Shown piece after piece: positions 9,876 to 21,841 of a DNA stretch of 64,000 bases. Position 1 is the stretch's first letter, and every line of letters begins with the position of its first letter. The notes below the pieces were generated by a model that was not told where the DNA came from, did no database searches, and saw only the letters and a program-made list of their open reading frames with translations. A program made the translations under genes and the position numbers. The DNA comes from Bolinopsis microptera. Its lineage: Eukaryota > Ctenophora > Tentaculata > Lobata > Bolinopsidae. The stretch spans positions 2,880,001 to 2,944,000 of the forward strand of contig NC_087082.1 of NCBI RefSeq assembly GCF_026151205.1. Direction: 5' to 3'.

Positions 9876-11754
9876 TCATGCTGATTGTTTTTTCTTTATC
9901 AAATAATCAGCAATGTTATACATTACAAACTTTTTTTGTAATGGGGCCAGGCTCACACCTTTTTTATGTCCCAGACCCAACAAATTAGGATGAAATCTTG
10001 GGTTGATAAATTCAGTGTATAAAGGATAAGGTATTGCACAGATATTCTCAGGACCATCAAATCCATTTGATTCTATGAAGTTAGTTTTAGATCTCTCTCT
10101 AAAAAGAACAACTCCTACAATATTACTAAATTCTATATAATTCATACTGAGGTTTTCTGGTGATATAAGATCATGACAATGAACTCTATTATCTGACTTT
10201 TTAGAAGACCAAACATCATCCCTATGAAGTTCTGCCCACTGGACTTCCTTGTCTGCCACATTGATGTATGTTCCAGTTTTTATGATAAACCCACATTTCC
10301 CCCTTCTGGAACAGTCAGGGACCCCTGGATGTTTGAAATGGTACATGTCTGCCTCTTCATTCTGCTCACTTGTATATATGACAACATTATCATTCTGAGA
10401 GGACAGGACATTACTTTGTTTTATCAAATCCAGAAGTTTTATGTATTTGATATTTTCAGGATGATAATCGTTGTGGGCTTCACTGCAACTGTCATTGCAG
10501 GGCGCATCAACACCAAGAGAAGTCTGATCTTGAATTTTGACACAGGAACAACCGCAATGAAGATGCCGAGCTATCCTCATAGATTCTAGGCAATTTAGTA
10601 ACTTTTTTAAATACGGTCTGTGAGCTGTAGCAAAGCCTCTTTTGAGACAAATTTCTTTAATCTTCATGAAAATACTTTCAGGGTCAATCTTCGGCAACAC
10701 TTTGTCTGAAAACTTTAGAACAAGATACAAAATGAAATCAGCAACAGTGTGTACACTTTCAACGTGCTTATTTTCACAAATACGGACAACATCTGTTAAA
10801 TCTACGAAAACTGCTTCCCTCATCCAATCAAAACTAGAACTCTTGAGCTTGTATGTTGGTTCTATAGCAGGTGATTTGGCATGAGCAGCAACATTTATGC
10901 AAAACAACCTGACATCCTTAAGTGACACATTCCCAAATTTTGTTATAAATATGTCTACCAGCTTGTCATACATGTCAGGTTGGCGGATTCTGCAGAGTGG
11001 CAGGTTAAGATTTTCTAGCAAATACCTTAATACACTGCCATCAGTCAGTTCATGGTTATCGTGGTCTCCGACATGCTTGACAATCTCTTGTAACAGGATA
11101 TCCAGCTGAGAATATTGAAGAATCTGAAGAAGTACATCAATTTCTAGATGACTGAGATTGTTCAGATTGGTCAGAAGCCCCTTTAAAAATTGCTTCCGAA
11201 TGTACTGATTTTGAGATTTCTGGGTACGTAGTTACAAACAAATCAATAAATGGAATAAACTGATCTCCCCATTTGTTAGCCATGTATTCACACTCCTTTA
11301 AAACAAACATAGAGTAACTGATATCTATATCCCAGTCACTGATATTTATATCCCAGTCATTAACCATATGAAAATGAATTCTACAGGGGATTTTCAGACC
11401 TTGCCCATGATAATAATCGATTCTTTCAATACCATCAATTAGCCCATTTGATCGAATTAGTCTTTCAAAGAAACGATGACAATCCTCTTTCATCCACTTC
11501 ACTTCAAAGACCATGATAAGTTTATGAAGTTCCCGGAAATGATCGTTATCTATGAAATCAACCCTTTTAATATCTGAGTTCAAATAGGTCAAAAACAATA
11601 CAACAGTTTCAGTGTTGAAATCTGTCATGTCTATCTCAGTTTGATGCAACTCATCGATCAGTTTGGTGAAGACTGGACTATTCCCAGTTAAAATAGCTGG
11701 GTTAACAGTTAATGGGTCTTGATCTTGCACTATGATCACAATCAATTCCTCCAT
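9876..11754 (-). pseudogene. BTB-like tandem gene, copy 3 (4-bp insertion frameshift)
   Basis: Start (ATG 11754) and stop (9876) are preserved. Near 11225-11230 the minus strand carries an extra GTAC between ACTAC and CCAGAAA relative to the other copies. This shifts the frame after FVTT and truncates the upstream part at 205 residues. Downstream, the correct frame is open to the end. The inserted bases resemble a local TAC/GTAC duplication. This is the array's right-hand copy: its upstream region diverges from the shared spacer beyond about 11825, marking the edge of the tandem block. Confidence 0.75.
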
Positions 11755-11829
11755 TCTTCGCCTAGTGATATTGTGATTAGCATGTTTTTAAATATAAATT
11801 TAGGAAAATCTTTAAATACAGTTAAATTT

Positions 11830-12780
11830 ATAACACATTACAGGAGTCGTTTCATGTAACGTGACAGACAATTTTGTGTCGATTTTTAATATAAATGATG
11901 CCAGTTGGCAAACTATTGGAGGTTTTGGCTTTATGTGTTTGCGAGGAAAGCTAAAACGTGCGCTATTAGCCAATCAACATAACCACGCCCTGCTTGATTG
12001 GACCATAAAAGATTTTGACTGCACAAATGTTATTTTCCAAACATTATAACTGGCTGGTCACACACATCTCAATTAAATTCCCTAGGCTACTGTTTTCCAA
12101 GTCTTGTCCTGTGAGTAAAGTATGTGTGAGAAAGTTTTAATAAAATAAATGTATATTTTCGAATTTTTTAAACTTAATCTGAGAATGAAGTATTTAAAGA
12201 AATTTTTAATTAGCACTGTATAGTTTAAGATATTTATAGCTTATTATAACCAATGACACAAAGGCCATAATCTTTCGCCAGCTCTCCAATATCCACCATG
12301 AAGCTGCATTTTATATCCTACACAATATAAACTAAAGTATGTTTTAGTGTAGACTTTTTGTCACAAGACTGCAACCTATAGTAACAACTATTATAAACAG
12401 AACCCCTAACGTCAACTAAAAAATTTCTTCTAGTCCTAATATTAGAATTAGAATTAGAATCAAATTTACACAGCAATACAATAAGAATAAAAATAATTTA
12501 AGAAGCTTCAATCTGCTGTGCAGGACATTCAAGTCAGTCGAAAACTGTTAGCAGAACACCCTTCTAGGGACATAAGGATATAGTATGTAAAACATAATGA
12601 GTAATAAATTAATGAGTGATAAAATAAGATATGATTTAACAGTGAACTGTGGGCATGAAGGTAACAATTAAGATTACATAGATGCCCACTTTGGGATTAC
12701 GTTAGTAATGTTATTTACAGTTATATACAGAGAAGCATAGAACAATAATAGATTGGCAATGATAACAAATGGGAACGAAT
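11830..12780. other. Intergenic DNA right of the BTB array
   Basis: AT-rich sequence with no convincing exon. A short AGAATT repeat lies near 12445-12462. The 62-codon frame at 11861-12049 shows no domain or conservation signal and is probably chance. Confidence 0.4.
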
Positions 12781-13713
12781 AAAGGAGATGATTAAAGTTC
12801 TATACTTCTGGAAATACCTAGGTCATATATAACGCAGGGGGCCTTTCCAACCGACAAAAACTCCAGCACCATAAAATTTGTTTCAGTTGTCACATAGCTA
12901 GAGTGAAGAAATAGTCGAAACTATTGTTTATTTCATAGGATGAGACTCCTTGAATTACATCTGACATAAATTTAGATTTCATACATTGTGAGAATTTTAC
13001 ACTACATTCTATAGTCCTTATGTTCTCTGGAATTGTATTCCAACATTTTGCACCTAAATATGTAAAGGTTTTGTGTGTTCTGGATTTGTGAATATAAAGG
13101 TTGCACCTCTCAGCATCACGTGATCCTCCGGATACATAAGAAAATTTATCTGTGAATGATGATGGTGCAGCCTCATTAAGAATTTTATACATATACGTTG
13201 ATAGATGGAGTTGTCTCTTAAGTGTAAGGGTAACCACTTCATATTTCGATATACATTTACTGATGGTTCCTGCCAATGAACATCCAGAGCAATTTTTGCT
13301 ACTTTCTTGTATAATATATCAAGAGAATTAAGTTTGGTTTTGGCAGCCCTACCCCATATTATATCCAGGTAGTCAAATTGGGGGAGCATAAGAGCATTTA
13401 CAAACATTTTTCTATATTTCAGTGGAAGAAGATTTTTCGACCTGTATAATGCCCCTATTCTTTTAGCAATTTTTGATTTCACATAATCAATATGGTCTTG
13501 AAAGTTCAATAAATTGTCTATCATGAGACCTAAATATTTTTGAGATTTAGTTTCTTCTATAAATAGGCATTCTTTTTCCAAATCCAGAGGGATTGACAAC
13601 GTGTCCAGATTAGGTGATCTATCAAATACAATGAATGAAGATTTTGCAGCATTTAGTCTCAGCTTGTTGATTCTAAGCCATTCATACACAATTTTCATAT
13701 CCTTAATTACATT
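12780..13713 (-). pseudogene. 5'-truncated LINE reverse-transcriptase fragment
   Basis: The minus strand from about 13698 encodes the post-catalytic part of a LINE RT: LRINKLRLNAAKSSFIVF, QKYLGLMIDNLLNF (the KYLGxxxD motif), LPQFDYLDIIWG, then, after a frameshift near 13260, YKILNEAAPSSFTDKF and CWNTIPENIRT. The element stops abruptly at about 13713, as expected of 5' truncation. No catalytic YxDD remains. Confidence 0.75.
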
Positions 13714-15555
13714 CTAATATGAGCCTTGTCTCTAAAAACCTAACTGAACTAGCGTTTCGGTGTGTGCAAAAGCTTTCAGGCACGCGCATTCCTTGCCCCG
13801 TTAGTTACCTGTCCTTCCAAACCCAAACTAGCAGTCAAGGACAAAAAGTCATACACCAAATAGGCATTATATTTTATGAATTGTTTTACATCTTTTTATT
13901 CTGTTAAATGTGCTAAAATTATATTTCTTGTTTCATTGAGGTTTCTAACTAAAAAAATTTAACAAAAACCAATAAGAAAAACAAAATTTTTGAAGAAAAC
14001 CAAAATAAAGTCAAATTATGCATTATGAAAATTTTTCTGATCTTTCACAACATTTTTATTATAGGCCGTTGACTGTTTAAATTACATACAATACAACATT
14101 TGTTTAAATATCAATATCAAATATGGTTGTAATATACATGTTGGCTTTAATTAGGTTGCCCACTTGCCCCACAAGAAGAACAAGGAAAACAACAATTTCA
14201 AGAAAACAACAATTTTATTTAGTATCAATTAAAGCAGACAAAAATATATTTCATATATATATAACTAGCACGAACTTTAGATCAGATATCTTAGGGGACT
14301 TGGAGTAGCAAGAGATTGACTAGAAGGTATATACCTTTTACAAAGATACGTCGAGAAGAATCCAGGGTGAAACAGGATCGGAGAGTGCAGACCAAAAGTT
14401 TACGCACCCACCTTTGCCTCCTGAGTTCTTGGTTGGATAGAAATTTATGCAAACTTGGTCGTTTATACTCCCAGTTCCTTTGTTAAAAGAAGTAATATTA
14501 ACTATGTCTAGAGTTAGGCGTCAGCTTCGTTCAATAATAACAATATCAATATAATCAATATCAATATCAATATCAATATCAGATAAAACTACCAAATAAA
14601 TTATTAAATATTTATCGTTCCGATTTTTTTAAATTTATAAATTTTATAAATTTAGATATTTAGTATCTAAAAACATTGCAAGTAAATTTGGTTAAAAGCG
14701 CCCAAAATCGATTTGAGAGATTTTCTGTCCATAGTACAGTCATGATAGTAATAGTAAGTGCGTGCTGCTGCAATTAGATTAGATTACTGCAATTTAAAAT
14801 TGTTTGGAGTCCAAGTATCTTTTAAGTCAGCTGCCTGTGCTTGTATTAATAGTGCAACATGAACAGGATTATTGTATCCAGCAAAACATATATTGTATAC
14901 CTTCACCGCTGCGCGCAGTGTCGTGACCGCTCTTCGTCGTATTTCACACATATTTGGACGTTGGCAATTTATTCCATTGATAATTTTAAAGTTTTAACAT
15001 TTTTACATTAAATTCTTTTTTAATTTAGTTCTAAAACAATTAAGCTTGCTTTCTGTGAAAATTTAATGTACTTCGTAAAATAATTCTGATGTGGCAGCGA
15101 TTTAAAAAAGATATTAGTTAAAAATGATACAAAAAAATTGGACATTTTTTGATATTAAAACACGTATAACTTGGGCTGTGTTTTTTTTTATTAAATACTT
15201 TTCAAATTTTACAGAGTACAGCAATAGATGAATATAAAATAGAATCGTTCAAAATATCGCCCCCATCTGTAAAATATGATGGGCACCCAAACACGGTAAA
15301 CACATAGTGAACTATGTCCGCAGTAACTTGGACCCATTACATCGAATTAATCTAAATCCAAAAATTTATGAAAAACTATTTAATAACAAACAAATCCATG
15401 GTGAATAACTGTGGATATATAGTCAAAATTGGCATTTCAATACGTCAAATTCCAGATACATTAGATACAGGTCTGATATGGTCATTAATGTGTGAGGTGT
15501 GCGGGTGAAGTGTGATATGATGTTGAAAGTATAGGAAGGTAGATAAAAAAATTAA
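13714..15555. other. Intergenic region with dispersed repeat and CAATAT microsatellite
   Basis: No supported gene. A dispersed repeat at 13725-13860 (with CGCGCATTCCTTGCCCCG) is similar to 26745-26845. A (CAATAT)n microsatellite runs at about 14540-14580. The remainder is AT-rich and unremarkable. Confidence 0.45.
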
Positions 15556-15559
15556 TAAA

Positions 15560-17489
15560 ACAAAAATAATAATAATATGGGGAGCAAAGAGACTAGGCTA
15601 GGCTGTTGTTTCACTATCCAATAAACATTTCCATAGATGCTTAGTGACCTCAGCTTTGAAAACACTTGTAGACACAATCTGTCTTACCTGTAAAGGGAGT
15701 CCATTCCACAGTATATGAGTTCTGTAGAAAAATGATTTTGCCAGTGGGCTATTTGAGGTACATAAGGTGTGTGAATTCTGACTTAACTTAGGTAAAATTG
15801 ATGACACAATAGACAGACTGTCGAGGTGGCAACGTCTTAGTCGAGAAGTGCCCTGATATAAAGTGAGATAGTGAGGCAGCCATACAGGAATTAAATTGTT
15901 CAGAACTTTGTGGAAAAAAATAAGATCATTCAAGTCAAACTTTTGAGACAAAGGGAGAATGTCGACAAGCTTGCACTTTTTGACATATTGCTCAGGTGGA
16001 TAACTGCGGCCCTCTTCAGACAGAATCCATTTAATAGCTCTCTTTTGGAGACTTTCTAATTTATCACTAAGTGATTTATTACAAGGGCGCCAGATTATGG
16101 AGCAATTTTCGAATTGGCTACGAACCAGGGAGAGGTAAAGCGCCCGGCGACGTTTCTGATCAATGACAATATGGCCATCTCTTCTGACCATACCAAGTTG
16201 TTGGCAGGCCTTAGTATAAATTCTGTCGCACTGACTATTCCAACTGAGCTTAGGAGTAACATCGACTCCAAGATCTTTTTCTAACTCTACATACACAAGA
16301 GGAGAGCCATCAAGATTATATGCGAATGGAGGAGATAAAGATGGTTTTCCTGAAACAATAAGCACTTTACATTTTGCTGGATGGAATCGCATTTTGTTTC
16401 TAAGTGCCCAGTCAGAGAGATAGTCTATATCCATTTGTAAATTGGTATTATCAGAAGATGAATGTATTTTACGCCAGATTTTTGTATCATCGGCATACAA
16501 AACAATATCAGTATTATCCGAAAGGCCAAGAGGAATATCATTGATAAACAATACAAAAAGTAAGGGACCAAGGATAGAGCCCTGGGGGACACCAGAATTA
16601 ACTGAGAGGGTAGATGACATCTCATTACCAATAACCACTCTTTGGTAACGGCCTTGAAGGTAATTGGTAAGAAATTTGAGAAGTGTACCATCAATGTTAG
16701 GTCTTTAGCTTATGAAGAAGGATATCATGATTTACAGAATCAAATGCCTTAGCAAAATCAAAATACACAACATGATTGATAATGTTTTCGTTAAGAGACA
16801 ATGCCAGGCTATCACAAAAATCAACCATATTGGTTGTGCATGACTTGTGCTCTAGAAAACCATGCTGCCTGGGATCAAGAAGGGTACTTGTCAAAGAAAG
16901 CAGTTTACGTTTAACAATGCGCTCAAAAACTTTCATGACTAAACAAGTAAGGGATATTGGTCTATAGTTTTCAACCTCACTTTTCTTACCTTTCTTAAAT
17001 ATTGGGACAACATTTGCAAGTTTCCATTCTTGTGGAATGTAGCCGCTGTTGTAGGATCCACGAAAAATGCATGTTAGAGGGTAAGCTAAACCTACGGAAC
17101 AATTTTTTAGAATTTTACCGTGTATGCGATCTGGTCCCTGGGCTTTATTTGAATTAATATTTGAAAGAAGCTTACGAACATCCCGATGATCGAAGTCAAT
17201 ATCAAAATCAACATCATTGACATAGGAGATGTCAGTGTCATAAAGTGAAGGATCCGAAAACTGGTTATAAAAGAAAGAATTGAAAAGTTCAGCTTGATCT
17301 TTGGGATTGAACCGAAGCTGTCCAGAATAACTAACACAATTAGGAATACGGCAGGAGTTAGATTTATACTTAACATGTGACCAAAACTTCTTAGTTATAA
17401 GCGCTGGATCATCACTATTAAAAAGATTATCTCTTATTTTGGCTGATGAGAGCCTCTTAAAATCTTTACGGCTAGTAACAAACTTTAAC
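15560..17489 (-). pseudogene. LINE A, reverse-transcriptase half (interrupted by the fold-back element)
   Basis: Read on the minus strand this is the linker and RT of a LINE: LKFVTSRKDFKRL, then FAKAFDSVNHDILLHKLK, GVPQGSILGPLLFVLFINDI and the catalytic VLYADDTKIW, then KDLGVDVTPKLSW and a C-terminal ILWNGLPLQVRQI. The frame breaks once near 16697, after HKLKT. An ATT-rich tail lies at about 15560-15578. Its 5' half continues at 21842-23447 beyond the inserted 4.3-kb element; excising that element plus one target duplication restores a continuous frame across the junction (SISDELKF). Confidence 0.85.
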
Positions 17490-17744
17490 TCATCAGAAAT
17501 AGTTTTTTAATTGTAGTTGACGAAATGAGAGTCTCCACTCAGTGTGTTAAAACATAATTCTTTGTCGACGTTTCGGCTACATGCCTTTGTCATAAACAGG
17601 ACACGTACTGAAAACTTACATAGCTGCAAAGATACAATGTTAAAATAATCTATTAAATTAATCTATTAATACTACGAAATATAACAACAACAAATAACAT
17701 CTTGAAACACAACAACAATCACAAATTTATCCAAAAGAAACATA

Positions 17745-18234
17745 AAATATAACGGCTAAAAGAAAACATTTGCTACCAATTAATATGCCAAATATGTAAT
17801 AAGTCCTACATTGGGGAAACTGGTAGGTTTAAAAGAAGTAGAGCCTGGGAACACTACAAATCAGTAAGGGATGGCAACAAATCTACGGCCATGGGGAAGC
17901 ACTACCTAGAGGAGCATGCAGACATTTCAATGCCAAACATACCGTTTCGGTTTATAGTTCGAAAAAGATGTAAAGACTATGTGGACCGTCAATTGTGGCA
18001 GTCGGTTCTAATAAAACGTGAAAACCCAGAAATAAATACTCAATTGTCTGAGTCCGTAAATGAAGGTGATTGGATAAAATATACTTGGAAGTTAATGTAA
18101 TATTGAACTTATAAACATAGATAATTTTTGATTAATCAGTTTTATGAAGGAGCTATCTTGGTAAAATGTTTGTAGTATTATGAAGAATTGTTCACGGCTT
18201 GTTGCGGTTTGGATTCTTTTAGCCGTTATATTTT
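17745..18234 (+). mobile_element. Inserted block with inverted ends carrying the GIY-YIG fragment
   Basis: This block interrupts the left outer arm relative to the right arm, which reads straight through (CATAATAGTAAGGGG in the same orientation). Its ends, AAATATAACGGCTAAAAG and the complement, form a perfect 18-bp inverted repeat. ATA borders it on each side, and the uninterrupted arm has ATAATA, so a 3-bp duplication followed by imprecise loss from the other arm is one possible history. Confidence 0.55.
17753..18100 (+). pseudogene. Penelope-like GIY-YIG endonuclease fragment
   Basis: An open frame of 115 codons reads ICYQLICQICNKSYIGETG, then WEHYKSVRDGNK, MGKHYLEEHADI and a terminal SESVNEGDWIKYTW. 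The CxxC pair before YIGETGR and the following EH..S....N block are hallmarks of the GIY-YIG domain at the C-terminus of Penelope-like retroelements, which nick target DNA. The RT is missing. The domain itself looks undamaged, so it could be functional if joined to an upstream exon, but no start codon is visible before it. Confidence 0.75.
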
Positions 18235-19624
18235 ATAGTAAGGGGAAAAGTGGCATTCCGTTGGATTTGAATGTTCACAAGGATTTCTCAACGGAATATG
18301 GTAGTTAGGACCCCTACGAACATAATTAGACTTGTTGCCAATTTTGTATCTCAACAGAAACACCACTTTTACCACTTTTTACCACCTTTGTACCACCTTT
18401 CTGGTTTGCCAAATATCTTTAGTTGTGAACGTCGTAGAAAGCTGCAAATTAACCTAGAGTGTTCATCTTATCAAGGAGTAAAACTTTTGTATGAAAATTT
18501 TTTACATTGGACAATCAGCTAATTGGATAATTACCAATTAGTTAATCACTAAAAAAAGTGAAAATTTTTTATTGGCTCAAAATGATTGAAATTGTTTGAA
18601 ACACGGAGAAATGTAGTTTTTAGAAAAACTTCAAAAATTTTTCAGTTACAACTTTTTTCGAGACTTGGAAAAAAGTTTGAAAATATTTTTTTCCGCCAAA
18701 AGTGATCGAATTGCATGAAACGTGGATAAAAATGCTTTGCAGAAAAACTTCGAAGATTTTTAGATTGGGGAATACTAAAATCATCAATATTTGAAGTTGG
18801 AGTTCAGTAAATCTCGACATATTTTAGTAATTAGGAATAGCTTAGCGGAAAGGGCTGAACCTGAAAAAGGTTAACCACACAATATTAGAGTTTCATAACT
18901 AATTACAATACAGCTTTATCAAATTCCACATAAAGAAACAGCACAAAAGAACCATTTAAGATCGAACCGATTTTACCTGCTGTACTATCATTTTATTGAT
19001 TTCAATGATCAAAACCTCTGTACCGTCAATCTTGCCAATCTATACCGGGTATCTGAATGTACCGGACCTCTTATTTACCTCTATAATTAGACCCAGTTGT
19101 GCAAGAAATGCGATTTCTCACAGGGGTTTCTTTTAACTGTGCACTTTTTGTCACTCTCGCAAGAGGCCTGGTATTATAGGGGGTATAGGAAGCGAGTGTA
19201 AATATACCTATCATCATCCACTGTGGCTTTTTTGTATTGTGAATGCGCATGCCGCTTCGTTTGCTATGCCAGATAACTCAAATAACCTCCATATCTCATT
19301 GCCAGGGTCGGGATAGAGCTGGAGATAGCATCGAGAGGTTGCTAGAAATAGCAAGATTTAGAGTAAACTGGTGGTAGCTGGGTGGTGCTAGCATGGATGT
19401 AGCAGAACGTAGCTACACGGGGTTTCATTGGAGTTGGCTATTTTAATGGCCAAAGAGTGCCGGAACTAAAGTTACTTAAGATTGCAGTTGAGGGGCAGTG
19501 TAAACCACAGTGTAGTCAGGGACACAGAGCTACAGTGCAGGAGTACTGCAAAAGAACAGTGCAAGTGATACAGTCTGCAACAGTAAAACGCCGAAGAAGG
19601 AGATAAGATTGTTGCTGCAGAGGA

Positions 19625-19800
19625 GGAGAGGAGCTGGAACCTGATTGTGTTTGGATCGAAAGAAGAAGGGGAAGAATAGTTTCCTGCTCTGGTAACTGCA
19701 TTTTTGGAAGAGGTGGGGTGCGAAATTATTTTCAAGCTCGACAAGGGTGGGCTGGAAGCAACCAGGTACAGCTATCCAACCTATTAAGATCACCGTCCTG
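19625..19800 (+). pseudogene. LINE ORF1 scrap in the loop of the fold-back element
   Basis: Inside the non-palindromic centre, the plus strand reads SWNLIVFGSKEEGEE, a stop, then VTAFLEEVGCEIIFKLDKGG and a frameshifted PIKITVLS. This has the spacing of an RRM-like LINE ORF1 core (compare the ORF1 fragment at 808-1223). It is short and broken. Confidence 0.5.
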
Positions 19801-20105
19801 AGCTTAACAGCCTTTCATCAGAATCTGATGAAAACAGAGAGACTGACCCACCCTTTTTAGATCCAACGAAACCCTTATATAAATCGACTTTTCCGCATGA
19901 ATTACTTCATGGTATCTTCTTATCAAGGCTACAGACCTTACCGTACCGGATTTATTGATCAAAGTGAGTCTCTTTAGCCCTCTCCGTCTTTTGAGCTTTA
20001 GGTTAGTGATTAAACTCTTCGCTACTCGCTCTTCACTGGATCTATCAGGACAGATTCACATATTTTTAGGTCTCAACCAGCCTTAGTTTTCCTGTTTTCA
20101 TCATG

Positions 20106-20180
20106 TAGTACGTTCTGCTACCTCCATTTTAGCACCACCCAGCTTCCATCAGTTCACTCTAAGTCTAGCTTCGTCGGCGT
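20106..20180 (-). repeat. Partial duplication of arm sequence inside the loop
   Basis: The segment with GTACGTTCTGCTACCTCC and CACCACCCAGCTTCC is a diverged direct copy of right-arm sequence at about 20363-20432. It indicates an earlier, older arrangement than the near-identical arms. Confidence 0.55.
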
Positions 20181-21841
20181 TTAACTGTTGCAGAGTGCAG
20201 ACTGTATCACTTGCACTGTTCTTTTGCAGTACTCCTGCACTGTAGCTCTGTGTCCCTGACTACACTGTGGTTTACACTGCCCCTCAACTGCAATCTTAAG
20301 TAACTTTAGTTCCGGCACTCTTTGGCCATTAAAATAGCCAACTCCAATGAAACCCCGTGTAGCTACGTTCTGCTACATCCATGCTAGCACCACCCAGCTA
20401 CCACCAGTTTACTCTAAATCTTGCTATTTCTAGCAACCTCTCGATGCTATCTCCAGCTCTATCCCGACCCTGGCAATGAGATATGGAGGTTATTTGAGTT
20501 ATCTGGCATAGCAAACGAAGCGGCATGCGCATTCACAATACAAAAAAGCCACAGTGGATGATGATAGGTATATTTACACTCGCTTCCTATACCCCCCTAT
20601 AATACCAGGCCTCTTGCGAGAGTGACAAAAAGTGCACAGTTAAAAGAAACCCCTGTGAGAAATCGCATTTCTTGCACAACTGGGTCTAATTATAGAGGTA
20701 AATAAGAGGTCCGGTACATTCAGATACCCGGTATAGATTGGCAAGATTGACGGTACAGAGGTTTTGATCATTGAAATCAATAAAATGATAGTACAGCAGG
20801 TAAAATCGGTTCGATCTTAAATGGTTCTTTTGTGCTGTTTCTTTATGTGGAATTTGATAAAGCTGTATTGTAATTAGTTATGAAACTCTAATATTGTGTG
20901 GTTAACCTTTTTCAGGTTCAGCCCTTTCCGCTAAGCTATTCCTAATTACTAAAATATGTCGAGATTTACTGAACTCCAACTTCAAATATTGATGATTTTA
21001 GTATTCCCCAATCTAAAAATCTTCGAAGTTTTTCTGCAAAGCATTTTTATCCACGTTTCATGCAATTCGATCACTTTTGGCGGAAAAAAATATTTTCAAA
21101 CTTTTTTCCAAGTCTCGAAAAAAGTTGTAACTGAAAAATTTTTGAAGTTTTTCTAAAAACTACATTTCTCCGTGTTTCAAACAATTTCAATCATTTTGAG
21201 CCAATAAAAAATTTTCACTTTTTTTAGTGATTAACTAATTGGTAATTATCCAATTAGCTGATTGTCCAATGTAAAAAATTTTCATACAAAAGTTTTACTC
21301 CTTGATAAGATGAACACTCTAGGTTAATTTGCAGCTTTCTACGACGTTCACAACTAAAGATATTTGGCAAACCAGAAAGGTGGTACAAAGGTGGTAAAAA
21401 GTGGTAAAAGTGGTGTTTCTGTTGAGATACAAAATTGGCAACAAGTCTAATTATGTTCGTAGGGGTCCTAACTACCATATTCCGTTGAGAAATCCTTGTG
21501 AACATTCAAATCCAACGGAACCCTTAAATCGACCACTTTTCCCCTTACTATTATGTTTCTTTTGGATAAATTTGTGATTGTTGTTGTGTTTCAAGATGTT
21601 ATTTGTTGTTGTTATATTTCGTAGTATTAATAGATTAATTTAATAGATTATTTTAACATTGTATCTTTGCAGCTATGTAAGTTTTCAGTACGTCCTGTTT
21701 ATGACAAAGGCATGTAGCCGAAACGTCGACAAAGAATTATGTTTTAACACACTGAGTGGAGACTCTCATTTCGTCAACTACAATTAAAAATAAATGATTG
21801 ACCCACTCATAAGAGCAAAACAAGATTATCATCAGAAATAG

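Larger units (their letters stand above)
17503..21828. mobile_element. 4.3-kb fold-back element with 13-bp target duplication, nested in LINE A
   Basis: The element is flanked by TCATCAGAAATAG at 17490-17502 and 21829-21841. Outer arms 17511-17744 and about 21549-21783 are inverted copies, as are inner arms about 18250-19585 and 20190-21525, near-identical and symmetric around 19888. The two sides differ by a ~490-bp GIY-YIG-bearing block and a 13-bp deletion in the left arm. The central ~600 bp is unpaired. PLE-type insertion is suggested by the variable-length duplication and by a motif in the outer arm (GCATGTAGCCGAAACGTCGA) resembling half a hammerhead core. A degraded one-arm relative lies at 52980-54025. 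Confidence 0.8.

Noticed and set aside
18271-21505. Two identical pairs of short ORFs (83 and 66 codons) in the fold-back arms
   Set aside because: Their identity follows from the inverted repeat. They contain no recognisable domain and run through AT-rich non-coding-like sequence.
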